From: Chaetoderma sp. LZ-2023a
Taxonomy: Eukaryota > Mollusca > Caudofoveata > Chaetodermatida > Chaetodermatidae
Direction: 5' to 3'
Assembly: GCA_034401795.1 (NCBI GenBank)
Contig: JAVVLW010002724.1
Location: 1 to 64,000 of the forward strand
Length of the DNA: 64,000 nt
Position numbers and translations under genes: made by a program. Numbering within the stretch: position 1 is the stretch's first letter; each line of letters opens with the position of its first letter. Under the pieces are notes generated by a model, which saw only the letters and a list, made by a program, of their open reading frames with translations, ran no database searches and was not told where the DNA came from. This document shows positions 30,995 to 41,790 of the stretch, piece after piece.

Positions 30995-31009
30995 GTATTT
31001 AATGGACCT

Positions 31010-31222
31010 TTCCTTTTTTAGCTATGCCACGCCCATCTCTAGCTAAGCTCCACCCACAACAATGCATAGTCTGTCTTCAAATATGCATTCGTGACATACT
31101 TATCTACATCATTCATGACGTTATAATATGTCATTGATTGTGATATCATTCAATATGTCACATAGTTGATTATGACGTCAGATTGATAGATGTATACAGT
31201 GGAAAGGCGCATTGCCCGAGAA
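31010..31222. mobile_element. family E MITE without central hairpin
   Basis: Ends are AATGGACCTTTCCTTTTTT and CAGTGGAAAGGCGCATT. The left arm has GCCACGCCCATCTCTAGCTA. The right arm has a perfect TGACGTCA at 31173-31180. The hairpin and spacer are deleted. Confidence 0.7.
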
Positions 31223-31469
31223 TTCTTGAACCATTTCCAGTAGCCTAGTATTTTTGGTACTAGTCGCATATATACTTTGCACAATTTTTAGAAATTTAAT
31301 TTGATATTGCCTAACATTGACCAATCAGATATAAGAAAGTATAGGACATATATTCACATAGGTTTAAACTCAGACTATCAGCTTTTAGAGCTTGAGATAG
31401 ACACACTAGCTTTTATCATCTTGTCTGAATGTGCTTATACAGGCCTCAATCCAACGGATTCTTGCGTGG

Positions 31470-31680
31470 AATTTGGTTAGTTAAAAAATATTCAACAAAA
31501 TGTTTATTAAATTGTAAATTCATGAAAAAGATATAATTCATAAATTTTCGTGACGGACACCGCTCCTCTTTTGTGATGTACCAATGTCATTTTGATTTTG
31601 ACGGCAGCTAACATGACAATTATTTTGATCATACCATCAGACAACTGAGCGACAGATTGGATCCCCCTATTAGCAGAAGC
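31470..31680. mobile_element. family E MITE, right-half copy
   Basis: AAAAAATATTCAACAAAATG, TTTATTAAATTG and the terminal arm GACAGATTGGATCCCCCTAT, as in the copies ending at 13574 and 19295. Confidence 0.55.
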
Positions 31681-32186
31681 ATTGCAATAGATGATAAATA
31701 AATTATACCCCAGTGTTTGCATCCTAATATATATATTTTGTGGTTTTCAATGTGAAAATATTAACGGAAAACACAACATGCATGCCACGCTTGACTTTAT
31801 GTATAATTAAGGTACTATATGGTGAATCCTATAGGCATTTTAAGACCATTTCCTTTATTAAGCGCAAAAGTGCATTATTGCTCCTGGCTATACCATGTAT
31901 GATGGTAGGCTTTGTACATGAACGTGGAAATCTCAGCTGGGTGTAGGAAGGAGAGAATATATAAGTGGATTTGGTTTAATACCATTCCTGCCATCAGCTG
32001 TTCTTGACAAAGGCTGAATGTCAGCGTAGTGAAGTCAATTATGAGGATAATGGGATTAGATATTAAAACAAATTTCACGGTAAAGACCACCTAATGCTTT
32101 AGCCAAAAGCTGCCACGTCAAGTTTTCTGTATTTAGTGAACTGTGCTGTGTTGTCACACGTACTGTTTTACTAAGCCATTTAAAAA
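31681..32186. other. unassigned spacer
   Basis: AT-rich, no gene recognised. The short frames on both strands have no family signature. Confidence 0.35.
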
Positions 32187-32249
32187 AACCCACAGACCCC
32201 CCTTGTGGGTTGGTCTGTTGTTTTATTAACCACTATAAAAACATACTTA

Positions 32250-32506
32250 CCGTTCAATCACTACTTGCTAAATCAATTATCTGCATTTAGCTACCAGAAT
32301 AAGATTTTTATGGCTGCATACACACCTCCCCATGCCTATTCCTATTAATATGGACCCTCAACCAGGCTACTGGTTAAGTCCATCTCCAGCCTACTGACAG
32401 ATATAGACTGGCACAAGTCTATACTCACCCCATAGTGACGCTTGTCACTAAGCGCGCTTGCGCATGTGCACTGGAGCCCAAATAGGAAACGGATTCACTT
32501 TTCTAA
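32250..32506. repeat. DIRS copy 2, terminal repeat (3' end)
   Basis: CCGTTCAATCACTACTTGCT to ACGGATTCACTTTTCT, the inverse complement of 39426-39664. Outer 60 bases (32190-32249) differ from the other end: CCACAGACCCCCCTTGTGGG followed by TTGGTCTGTTG. Confidence 0.92.
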
Positions 32507-32574
32507 ATTTAAGTGCTAAATATTAAAGGCCAATTCTCAAATCTTACCATGCGGGGTGGCTGAGATCGGGTCGT

Positions 32575-32702
32575 AGTGACTGAACGGTAAGTATGTTTTA
32601 TAGTGGTTAATAAAACAACAGATCAACCCACAAGGGGGGTCTGTGGGGGGTTGTTATTACACCACAAAAACATCCATTACCATTCAATCACTACTTGCTA
32701 AA
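32575..32702. repeat. DIRS copy 2, internal complementary region
   Basis: GTATGTTTTATAGTGGTTAA and CAACCCACAAGGGGGGTCTG are the inverse complement of the outer 3' end. GTTGTTATTACACCACAAAA and CATCCATTACCATTC are the inverse complement of the outer 5' end. The two meet at about 32649, which marks the end-to-end junction. Confidence 0.92.
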
Positions 32703-32944
32703 CCCGTAGATTTGGTCAGTGCCCCATTTAAACATTAGGTGGGAGATCTGAGAATCAACAAACAAGGATAAAAATCAAACCAATATTATCCAAATGTTAA
32801 TAACATAACATAATAGTGCATATAACTCAATCACACCGTGATTGACAAATAAGGATAACTTGAACTTAAAGAAATAAATAAAAAACAAAAGAAGACTCTC
32901 ACCATTTCTTACAGACACACAGTCCTAACAAAAATGGTAGGAAG
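32703..32944. other. DIRS copy 2, 3' untranslated segment
   Basis: Between the recombinase stop and the complementary region. Copy 1 has closely similar sequence at 20603-20860 (AATCAACAAACAAGGATAAA in both). Confidence 0.6.
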
Positions 32945-33960
32945 TGCTTGGTAAATGGTCTTCGGCTTTTTTAGTTAAAATAATGTTACGAAAGAAAGAG
33001 GCTGCTGCACTCTGGTCTTTGAGATAAAATGATGTAAAAGTGGATTCAGATTTCCATCCTGCCACCTGCATGACCTCATCTAAAGACGAACCGGCAAAGA
33101 GTGAAAGAAGTAGCTATACCTCTAACGTCATGGGCTTTAATATGGGAGAGATTAATTTGATCTGGTGAGGCTGTCTCGTAACAAAGCTCAATTGTCTCAC
33201 AAATCCATCTGGCAATCGTAGATTTTGAGACCGGCTTAGATAACTCTTGCGCGTAGGAAACCCATAAATGGGATGGATCGACTCTTTTAAAATCGGTTCG
33301 CTGTTTGTAGGTTCTTAATGCCCTAACAGGACACCAAAATTTATCGGATGGCGAAAAAGACGATAAAGATTTTAAAATGATCGGACTAGCAGGAAAACGG
33401 TTAGACTGAGTTTTAGATAAAAAGTCCCTTCTGGGATATAAAACCAAGCCGTCTCCTGAAACTATAAATCTATCCTTTTCAGCAGAAAGAGCATGAATCT
33501 CTGAACGTCTTCTAGCAGAGGCAGCAGCAACAAGAAAAACAGCTTTGAGAGTTAAAAGCTTAATACTTATAGAAGAAATAGGTTCAAAATGGTGACCTGC
33601 CAAAACTTGAAGAACCAAAGCCAAATTCCAGGAAGGTAACGGCTTAGCAATCGGAGGACGAATATTACCTAGACCTCTAATAAAACTATTAAGTCTTAGT
33701 ATCCTTGACATAAGCATTCAAAAGACAAGGAAGGGAAGACGTCAGAGAAAATCTATACCCCTGACCATATTAGCTAAGAAATGTAACGAATCAAACAGAT
33801 AAGATAAAAAATCTAAAACTTGTGGTATAGAAACAGAATCGGGCACGAAACCTTGGTCTGAACACCATTCACCAAAAATTTAAAGTCGACCCTTGTAAAC
33901 TCGACGGGTCGATTCTCTTCTGGCAGACAATAATTTCCTGAGATCTTGAAGAAACCTTAT
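32945..33960 (-). pseudogene. DIRS copy 2 tyrosine recombinase, one late frameshift
   Basis: The main frame (33076-33717, 213 codons) has FIRGLGNIRPPIAKPLPSWN, then SARRRSEIHALS with the first catalytic Arg (about residue 80), and KAHDVRGIATSF with His-x-x-Arg near residue 195. A one-base shift then ends the frame (TLCRFVFR). In the adjacent frame the protein continues ALFAGSSLDEVMQVAGWKSE and FTSFYLKDQ, giving the Trp and the Tyr nucleophile at about 32985-33060. Upstream, REESTRRVYKGRL-like sequence near 33900 starts the core-binding domain, with further stops. A single base change therefore separates the catalytic halves. The function is circle integration. Confidence 0.88.
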
Positions 33961-34345
33961 TCTCGAGGACCTCAGACCCGAGATTCTCCAAACGCACAGA
34001 TTGAAAATTTCTGGATTTGGATGCACACAAAGACCTCTTACTTGAGATAGAAGGTCCTGGGATACTGGAAGAAGACGAGGGAAGTCTACCAGAAGATCTA
34101 GGTCTACAAAGCAAATCCTCTTGGGCCAAAAGGGAGCTATCAGAAGAATCTCGCAATCTTGGTCCTTGACCTTCTTCAAGACTAACGGAATCAAAATCGT
34201 TGGAGGGAAGGCATAGGCGAACATTCCTGTCCAGGACTGAGACAGGGCATCCACTGCCAGGGCGTGACTGTCCGGAAAAGGAGACATGTAAGAGGAGATC
34301 TGGGCATTCAGAGGTCGCGAACAGATCTACTAGAGGACGATCCAT
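33961..34345 (-). pseudogene. DIRS copy 2 Dam-like domain
   Basis: RPLVDLFATS in one frame (to about 34310) continues as SPFPDSHALAVDALSQSWTG, YAFPPTILIPLVLKKVKDQD and IAPFWPKRICFVDLDLLVDF in the next. The FPP motif sits where Dam-type enzymes have N/D-P-P. Catalysis is unproven. The frame break lies near 34310. Confidence 0.7.
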
Positions 34346-34962
34346 TAGACTGAAAATCGCTCAGACAACCGACTTCTTTAAGTGTCACTCTGTGTGGGCG
34401 AACTTGCTGGAACGTGACAGTTGGGCCGCAAGAAAATTCAGACTGCCTGGGACATGGGAGGATACTAGAAAAATCTGCCCCTTGCGGCACCACAAGAGAA
34501 TATTCCACACTTCTAAACAAAGGAGACGACCTTGTACCTCCCTGCCTGTTGATATAAGACACCACTGTCGAATTATCCGACCGAATCGAGACTTTGAGAC
34601 CTATAACAAGATCTGACCATGAAAGGAGAGCCTTCTTGACAGCCCACAACTCCAGAATGTTGATATGGGCTGTCGACTCCTCCAGGGACCAAAGGCCAGA
34701 AACTGACAGGGAGTCCCAGACTGCTCCCCAACCCTCCTGGGAAGCGTCTGTGAAGATAATCGCCTAAGGGGAGGACTTTACCAGTGGAACACCCATCAGA
34801 AGCAGAGAACGATCCCTCCAAAAATCTAGATGAGGGACCAAATGTTCTCTGATGGGAATCTGATGGTAAATAGAGTGGACTGACTGCTTCCAAAGGGACA
34901 TTAAATACATTTGGAAGGGTCTTCTCATCAGCACCGCCCAAGGAATCACTTTCTCTACGCTG
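34346..34962 (-). pseudogene. DIRS copy 2 RNase H
   Basis: In frame with 34764-35006 and 34308-34649. Motifs are FTDASQEGWGAV (first Asp), INILELWAVKKALLSW (Glu retained, unlike copy 1) and SDNSTVVSYINRQGG (Asp). A stop at 34764 replaces the Gln that copy 1 has in SSPQAIIFTDAS. A shift near 34560 moves the C-terminus to another frame (PLFRSVEYSLVVPQ). The catalytic residues survive but not in one frame. Confidence 0.85.
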
Positions 34963-35952
34963 ACAATCAGGCCTATCACTCTTAAAAAGAATCTTGCTCT
35001 TACCATGGGAGAAGGAGAGGATTTCCATTGCCACTGATAAAGCCTCTATCCTTGGATCTGAGGGGAAGACTAGACCCCGGGCCAGGTCAAAAGAAATGCC
35101 TAGAGGCGTAAAGATTTGAGATGGAACTAGGCTTGATTTCTCTAGATTTAAAATCCACCCAAGGTTGCATGCCAGACTGCAAACTTCTGGAAGAATTCCT
35201 GAGAGAATTGAGGATGACCTTGCTTTTACCAACCAGTCGTCTATATAAACGTGAAGATGGATAGAATGACGGTGTAAAATTCCTGCCACGGCTGAAACTA
35301 GATGGGTAAAAAGGAAGGGAGCCGTGGTCAGGCCGAAGGGCACGGCATGGAACTGCCAAACTCGATCCTTGTAAGCAAACCTCAGGAACTTTCTGAAGGC
35401 AGGGTGAATAAGAACATGGAAGTAGGCATCCTTTAGATCGATGGAAGACGTCCACATTCCCTGATCCAGACTGGAAATGATCTGGGAGATCGTCTCCATC
35501 TTGAACTTGGGGGTGAGAATCATAAGATTTAACTTTTTCAAATTTATGATGGGATGCCAACCTCCTGTTTTCTTGGAAACTAAAAAGATGATCGAGTAGT
35601 AGCCCAGGTCTACTCTCCAATGGGGAACTTCTTCTATTGCCTCTTTACAATCATGGATTCCAACTCCTCTTCCAAAGCCACCAGTTTTTCCGGATTGGAG
35701 GGAACCGGAGTCCAAACTGGGAAAAGGGAGAGAAGAGGACGATGACGGATCCATGACGGAGCATAACCCCAACGTATCTGAGAAACTAGCCAGGACTCCT
35801 GAAGGAGGGCTTGCCATTTCTCCCAAAACAGAGAAAGGCGCCCTCCTACTGGCACGTTGGGTAACCGGCACTGGACCGACTGCTCCGAAGGGGGAAGAAG
35901 AGGGGGAGGGATGAGGAAGGGAAGAGAGAAGGTTGGACATACCCGGGTCCAT
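34960..35952 (-). pseudogene. DIRS copy 2 reverse transcriptase
   Basis: The frame starting at 35952 (overlapping the Gag end, as is usual in DIRS) has a variable Ser/Pro-rich leader of about 95 residues, then YYSIIFLVSKKTGGWHPIIN at residues 118-137 (fingers), KMETISQIISSLDQ at 151-164, SSIDLKDAYFHV with catalytic Asp172, QFHAVPFGLTTAPF (about 200-213), and YIDDW at 236-240 with the Asp pair. The thumb part PLGISFDLARG follows. A frameshift at about 34985 (residue 320) moves the connection into the frame of RNase H. Palm and fingers are intact on paper. The enzyme copies the element RNA to DNA in the host cell. Confidence 0.92.
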
Positions 35953-35956
35953 ACCT

Positions 35957-38900
35957 TCAAACTCTCATTCCCTGAAACCCTCTAAAGGAAGAATGACCTC
36001 TGGACCTGGAACCAGCACTGCGAGAAGGGGTCTGACCCCCTCTCGCCCAAGAAGGAGACCTCGAACGATGTGATGAAATAGAATCAAAATGATCCTCCTC
36101 CATGGATCGATCCTGACGATTGGACAAAGAAAGATTAGAATTATGGATGACCCTAGAAGGATAAGCCTCAAATTGGTCAGGTTTGAGGCTCTTTCTTCTA
36201 GGCGAAGAATTAGGACTCCTCACAGAAGACACATCTCTTTTCAAGGACGGATTAGAAAACAAATCTGAGCCTGAAGCTCCCTAGAGGCCTTCAGGCGCTC
36301 AGATTCCGCACAAATTAAATTAGGAGCTGACTGTCCAAAAAGATCTGTACTAAATGGGGATGCAACAACAAGACTATGCTTCAAAGCGCTAGAAATCCTA
36401 TACTCAGAGAGCTTCCTAGATCTACGCTTGGAAGTAATAAAACCCAAAGACTTACAGACAGAACTGAGGGAGCTGCGAGACAAATCAGCCAAAGAACAAA
36501 AAACTGACAAAGGAACTTGATCACCCCGTTCTTCAGCCTTAAGAACGGCCTCAGATAAAAGAGCACGGAAATTAGAAGATTTGAGCTGAGATCTGCAAAC
36601 AGACTCCCATTTGGAAAGGTCATTCGAAAATTCAACCTTGGAAGCATCCTTTAACTGAGAAGAAACCCCCCAAGCGGAACCAGAAAGAGACAACCTTCAA
36701 ATAGTCCTCCTTAGGAATTTGAATAGGAGAATCATACTTAGCAACAAGAGAAAAGTCAGTATTAGAAGAATCATTAACAAAGAAATCGAGCATATCAACA
36801 ACTAAATTATCAATAGGCAGCACCTGAGGAGAAGAAGAAGAGGAAGGATCAGATGTAGAGAGAGCGGATCCGAAAGAAGGAGGATCCATAGCAAATTCCT
36901 CCTTAAGAGGAAGAGAAAGACTAGATGCGATCCACCTGTGAGCCATGGACCAGTCTTCCGAAGAGGCTCTAACCGGGCAAAACCTCTTCAGATCCCTGGC
37001 CCTGACCGACTTGGGAGCAGAAGGAAGAGAAGGAAGAAGAAGAGATGAGAATAGAGGAGTCACCTGACACTAAAGATTCACCTGCCCTAGAAGAAACTGG
37101 AGAAGAGGGTCTACTAACCTACTCAGGAAAAGAAGAAACTTGTGAAGAGGAAAGAGAATCCCTACCCTGATCCTGACTAGACGATAAGAAAGGAAGGACC
37201 AGAGAACTAGCAGAGAACCTCGAAAGAATAGAAAAACGAGCAGAAACAAATGAACGATCTAAAGAAGAATCTCTCACCACAGAAAACAAGGAAAATCTAA
37301 GCCTGAATCAACAATTTGAAATTCTAGTTCAGGGGAAAGAAAAAACGGAAACAATCGGATCAAGATGATCAAAGGACGGAGAAGAAGCAGAAGAGGAAGA
37401 AGGAAGAAAAGGAATGAATGAGAAGAAGATGAAAAAGAAGAGGAAGGATGATCCAACTGGCCATAAAAGGAAAGAGAAGAAGGAAGACGGGAGTAACCCG
37501 GAGGAGGATGAAGGGAAGATTTAAAGAGAGCAGATGCGTTAGACACATGACTGGAAGAAAAATCCTTGGCCGAAAGAGAAGAAGAAATAGGATTAGAGTG
37601 AGAAGAGGAGGAGAAAGAAGAAGACCTAGAAAAAGATGGATTCAAAACGGCATCACAGAAGGAAGGAGAATACTGAGAAGATAAATCAACATCAACTACC
37701 TGAGACGGAAGAAAAGATTCATAGTTGGACGCTACAGAATCCTGATAAACCTGTTGAGAAATTTCCGAAACAGAATCAACAAAACTCCTATCATCCAAAA
37801 TCCTAGAAGAACCTAAGCAATTTTGATCTCTCGCTATACCGGAAGCTACCTCCCAACCGGAAGCGGAAGACGGAAGTCTATCCAGATCTGACCGACCCGG
37901 AAGTACACCTCTAGAACCGGAAACGGAAGTGTACCGACCAGAACCCAAACCAGAAACGGAAGCGCTTCTACCAGAAGTCGAAAAATAGAAGGAGTCCTCA
38001 GACTCCGGATATCTGGAATGACCGTAAGCGCTGTTGAAACCGGAAACGGAACTAGGCACCGGATCTTGAAGACCTGGATTACCTACTAAACCGGAAGTCC
38101 TACCGGAAACGGATGCCAGAGAAGAAAGAACCGGATCCTGAAGACCCGGATGTCTTGCTAAATCGGAAGTTAAAACGGAAACTGATGGAGCGGCGGAAAA
38201 AGGAAGTAAACCTGAGTCCACCACAATGGAACCGGAAGAACTAGCAAGACTAGAAATCAAATTCTTGGCAATGGGCGATCTACAAAGAACCTTCACGACC
38301 GGTATAATCAAAAAATTGGTATTAGCATAAGGGCCAGCCTTATGGATGTCAGCCTCAGCCTCCGCCACCACGGCTTGTGGGTTATGCCCGTCACCCTCAA
38401 GTCTTATGTGGGTTTGACCCGGTGCACTACATGAGCCCACCTTCGAGAGCTTAGTCGCTCTAGACTTCTGCTTAGATTTCTTAACCTGCATGGAGGTTAG
38501 AGGGATCGGTTTCCCCCATTTGCGGGAATGCCCGCTAGCCTTCGGGCTATCGTCGGAACTTGAAGAAACATCCTGTTTCTTAGCCTCCTTCATAGCAGAA
38601 GATATCCTTTCATCAAACGATTTAGTCAAGACAGATGCGAACGATTCAAATCTTGCAAAAAGAGCTAGCACGGCATCTGAATTCGCCCAAGAGGCTCCCC
38701 CCTCCGTTGCTACCGGTAAAGATACATTAGATTGTGCAAAAGACACAGCTTTCGCCTTGCTAGCAAAGGAGGTAGGGGAAGGACGACCATAGGGCAGCGG
38801 TTGCTTAAACGGTAATTCTTTAAAGAAAGCCTTTGACACCGAGACCGGCCACCCTTTACAAATCCCACACATCGTTGTGAGGATACAAGTGGTACATTTC

Positions 38901-39013
38901 GCACAGACATGCCCGGCAAAATTCAGCTGAGCGATGGCGATCACATTTTGATGATGTACATTTCGTCTTATCTGACGATTTAGCGGACTCCTAAAAACAA
39001 AAAAATGTAACAA
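35957..39013 (-). pseudogene. DIRS copy 2 Gag, long and Ser-rich, broken in three frames
   Basis: Gag covers about 3.05 kb. The first frame (39013-37274, 579 codons) begins with a cysteine cluster, HVCAKC and TTCI then MCGIC, probably zinc-binding. It continues with a helix-like ALFARFESFASVLTKSFDE, a basic linker SRKWGKPIPLTSMQVKKSKQ, and a Ser/Gly tail with an internal duplication (HPGLQDPVLSS and NPGLQDPVPSS). The same register resumes at 37063-36632 after one or more stops. The next frame (36693-36241) has the best-conserved domain: DLSKWESVCRSQLKSSNFRA, LSEAVLKAEERGDQVPLSVF and ALKHSLVVASPF. The last piece (36262-35957) is Arg/Ser-rich and ends SFRGFQGMRV. At least two shifts and one stop disable it. 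Homology to other DIRS Gag proteins is inferred from order and composition. Confidence 0.8.
37840..38250. promoter_or_regulatory. cluster of CCGGAA(G) words inside DIRS Gag
   Basis: The plus strand carries ACCGGAAGC, CCCGGAAGT, ACCGGAAAC and similar words about ten times in 400 bases. Copy 1 shows the same at 25460-25965. The core matches ETS-family binding sites. It may simply reflect Ser-Gly-Ser coding on the other strand (TCC GGT TCC). A regulatory role is a hypothesis only. Confidence 0.3.
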
Positions 39014-39425
39014 TGAAGCATACCGCTTAGAAAATCGTAAAAGGAGACTAGAAAGATAAAAATCATTTCTTAAAAAGGCGGGAGAATTGCATAGGGATCA
39101 ATGATAATCCTTATAATGCACTACAAGTAAATTGATAAGGGCTCTGGGTGAATGCTAGAGTTTAATATGATGATGATGATATAGGCATAGTAATTAAGAT
39201 ACCACGAAATGAGAACGATCTTTCACGAAATCCTGTAACAATATGAACATAGTTATAAAATACCATATAACCACAAATATACTTCCTACACATAACTTAG
39301 GGAGGATTGACTTCATATTAGGCATAATCTTGATAATATAGAAGGCAAAAGATGTAGCTGACACAGCGCAAAGCACAAAAAACTTAGACAAATATTTTAA
39401 GCAGTTGTTCTGCAAGCAGAATAAT
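39014..39425. other. DIRS copy 2, 5' untranslated segment
   Basis: Between the 5' terminal repeat and Gag. Copy 1 has similar sequence at 26700-27180, for example the TTCTGC-AGCAGAATAATTG segment and CTGACACAGCGCAAAGC in both. The upstream leader frame includes further Cys/His residues (TKCTSSKCDRH) in a shifted frame near 38930-38960. Confidence 0.6.
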
Positions 39426-39664
39426 TGAAAAGTGAATCTGTTTCCTATTTGGGCTCCAGTGCACATGCGCAAGCGTGCTTAGTGACAAGCGTCACTATGG
39501 GGTGAGTATAGACTGGTGCCAGTCTATATCTGTCAGTAGGCTGGAGATGGACTTAACCAGTAGCCTGGTTGAGGGACCATATTAATAGGAATAGGCACAG
39601 GCATAAAAATCTTATTCTGATAGCTAAATGCAGATAATTGATTTAGCAAGTAGTGATTGAACGG
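39426..39664. repeat. DIRS copy 2, terminal repeat (5' end)
   Basis: GAAAAGTGAATCTGTTTCCT to TGATTGAACGG, the inverse complement of 32250-32506, but about 17 bases shorter because a GGGAGGAGTGTATGC-type segment is missing near 39600. Outer 30 bases end in AACAAC at 39694. Confidence 0.9.
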
Positions 39665-39802
39665 TAATGGATGTTTTTGCGGTGTAATAACAACCAAGAA
39701 TTTCTCCTGTAGTCAGGGGAGCCAACAAAACTTTAGCCTCCCTAAAAAGAATTTAAGCATTTGACTCTTTACACACAATAGTTTAGTACATGTGGCATTG
39801 AA

Positions 39803-40020
39803 GTTAATGGAGGATGAAGAATTATGCAGGACTCTAACGTCAATATTCTATCTTTTACTGTGTCAATATCAAAGAAACCGGTGTACATTTTCCAACAATT
39901 TTGGTGGACGATGTTGCTGTCTATGACGGCACCATCTCCCACCAAATTTGTTCAAAAATGAACACAGGTCATCCTTTAATTTAATTTGAAAATTTTGACA
40001 TCAGAGTGGTAAGGATTAAG
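39803..40020. mobile_element. hairpin MITE, family D, copy 2
   Basis: Core TTTTGGTGGACGATGTTGC / CACCATCTCCCACCAAAT, with ACTCTAACGTCAATATTC on the left and GACATCAGAGTGGTAAGG, ending GATTAA, on the right. Confidence 0.75.
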
Positions 40021-40360
40021 CAAGAGTGATCGCAGATTGCAGATCCTTGCTCTTCCGATATTGTCCCATTATAAAAGGTTTTCAGATTTCCCAGATTTTT
40101 CTGGCTCACGCCCAAAGTTGTAGTGTATGGTGACATGCCCTTTCTTGTGATAGAATTTGAGCAAAATCAGACCAGCAGTTTCCGAGATATCCATAGATCC
40201 GGAATTTGATCTAATCTGAACACGGGTTCTTTTATCAGTATCTTGTCCAAAATGTGGAAATTCTGTTACCAGGCAAGTTCCATGGTTGTCTTAACGTTTT
40301 AGCCAAATCTGATCAGTAGTTTTTTAGGTACAGACTGACTGACTGCCCAGGCGAAAGGAA
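40021..40360. other. unassigned repeat tail
   Basis: Phrases such as AAATCAGACCAGCAGTTTCC and AAATCTGATCAGTAGTTTTT recur in the long non-autonomous repeats further right, so this is probably another such element. It ends in GACTGACTGACTGCC. Confidence 0.4.
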
Positions 40361-41790
40361 CATGGTAGTACCATGTTATATACTATGGTAGATCATGGTA
40401 TGGTAATTGCTACCACAGTAGACCCTTGTCAACTGATTGTCTGACATGGTAGATAAATATCAGGTTATACCATGGCAGCTATCTAGCATGCTTGACCATG
40501 GTACTGGGATCATGGTATTTGGTAATGGAGCTTTCCATTTTTAGCTATGCCCCACCCATCTCCCGCTAAGCTCCACCCACACCTCAATCGTGTTGGGATC
40601 GATCAATCTCTGAACTCCCTGACTATCAATTTCCAGAAGACTATACGGGTAAGCTGTTAAATACTTTGAAACTAATTTGATGCTGTTGCTGCCATCTGAT
40701 GCTGCCTATGACAGCAACAGCACCCAGTCAAATTAGTTTCAAAATATTCAACAGTATGTTTATTAAATAGTAGAGACATACAATTTGTACGTGTCAGACT
40801 ATTAAGAGTTAAAGACAGGCAATATATAATCATTTATGATGCAATGATTATGACATCATCCTACACACCGCGTAGCTTATTATGGTGTCATATGACATCA
40901 TTACTCTGGAAAGGTCCATTGGGTCGACAGTAGACCATGGTAAAAAATACCATGGTAGATTCTGGTCCACTTTTGTCACAATGTGAAGTCTGTGCCAGCT
41001 GGTAGAGCCTACAATATTGTAAGCATGGCCATGAGCTACAGGAATACTCTCATGGAGAAGTAAAAGATTGATCAAACTTTCTGCATATAGAAAACTATCA
41101 AAATATTGGAATGGTTGACCTACGGTGGCATTGTTTGGACAAAGATAAAATTTATACAAGAATTCAGTGTTTATTATTATGTTTCTATGGATATGGGATT
41201 TACTATTCAAATAACGATGATTACATAATTTATGTGTAATAGTATATAATGAAAACGATGTTTAATTTTTTTAAAACACTTATTTACAATTGAACCTCTC
41301 CAATTATATTATGTCAACCATGGTCAGAACATGATTGAACATGGTTAGAGAATTTGTCCATGGGCAAACCAGTCAGAAAACATTACCATGCTCACACACT
41401 TGTCATATTTCAACATCAGCCATGGTCATCCATGTTTGACTATGAAATCATGTTGCAGGTGAATGGTCATAGAACCACAGCACGACTACCAGGGTATTTG
41501 TTAAATCGTACCATGGTAGTTGATAGCAATCATGGTCTACCATGGTAGTTGATAGCGACCGTGGTAGTTCATGGTAACCATGGCATTGCCTATGGTAACC
41601 ATGGACTACCACGGTCAGTACCATGGCAACCATGGTCATCACTGAGATACCATGCTGACAATGGACTACTATGGTGATACACAACAGCACTGGTATTTGA
41701 GAACCGACCATGGTATTTCACACGTTTCCATCGAATACCAGGCTACCATGGCATACAATGGTTGTTGTTTTTCCATGGTGACACACAGAT
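40361..41790. repeat. CCATGG-rich palindromic patch, split by a MITE
   Basis: CCATGG, mostly as ACCATGGT or TACCATGGTAG, occurs about seventeen times, most densely at 41510-41640. Half-words such as CATGGTA fill the spaces. The patch is bounded by GACTGACTGACTGCCCAGG on the left and by ACAGACAGACCTGATCGC and CCCCTTACGGGGCGAGGG on the right. The latter also ends a repeat at 47880-47905. A family E MITE splits it at 40523-40920. Confidence 0.75.
40523..40920. mobile_element. family E MITE, complete copy
   Basis: Ends AATGGAGCTTTCCATTTTTA and CTGGAAAGGTCCATT. The arm GCCCCACCCATCTCC, GTTGGGATCGATCAATCTC and the hairpin (TTTGAAACTAATTTGATGC with CAGTCAAATTAGTTTCAAAA) are all in order. A useful reference copy of the family. 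Confidence 0.8.

Larger units (their letters stand above)
32190..39694 (-). mobile_element. DIRS retrotransposon copy 2 (minus strand), more complete
   Basis: A 7.5-kb element with the full DIRS plan: 5' terminal repeat at the high-coordinate end, Gag, RT, RNase H, Dam-like domain, tyrosine recombinase, internal complementary region, 3' terminal repeat. The left flank ends in AAC (32187-32189) and the element's other end also finishes in AAC (39692-39694), the same arrangement as copy 1. Reading frames are long but broken by a handful of stops and one-base shifts. All catalytic residues that I can check (RT Asp triad; RNase H Glu; recombinase HxxR, Trp, Tyr) are preserved across the frames, so this copy is younger or better kept than copy 1. 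Confidence 0.92.

Noticed and set aside
20071..39694. A segmental duplication of a host region giving two DIRS copies
   Set aside because: Flanks of the two copies are unrelated (minisatellite versus unique AT-rich DNA), and both have independent AAC junctions, so these are two insertions.
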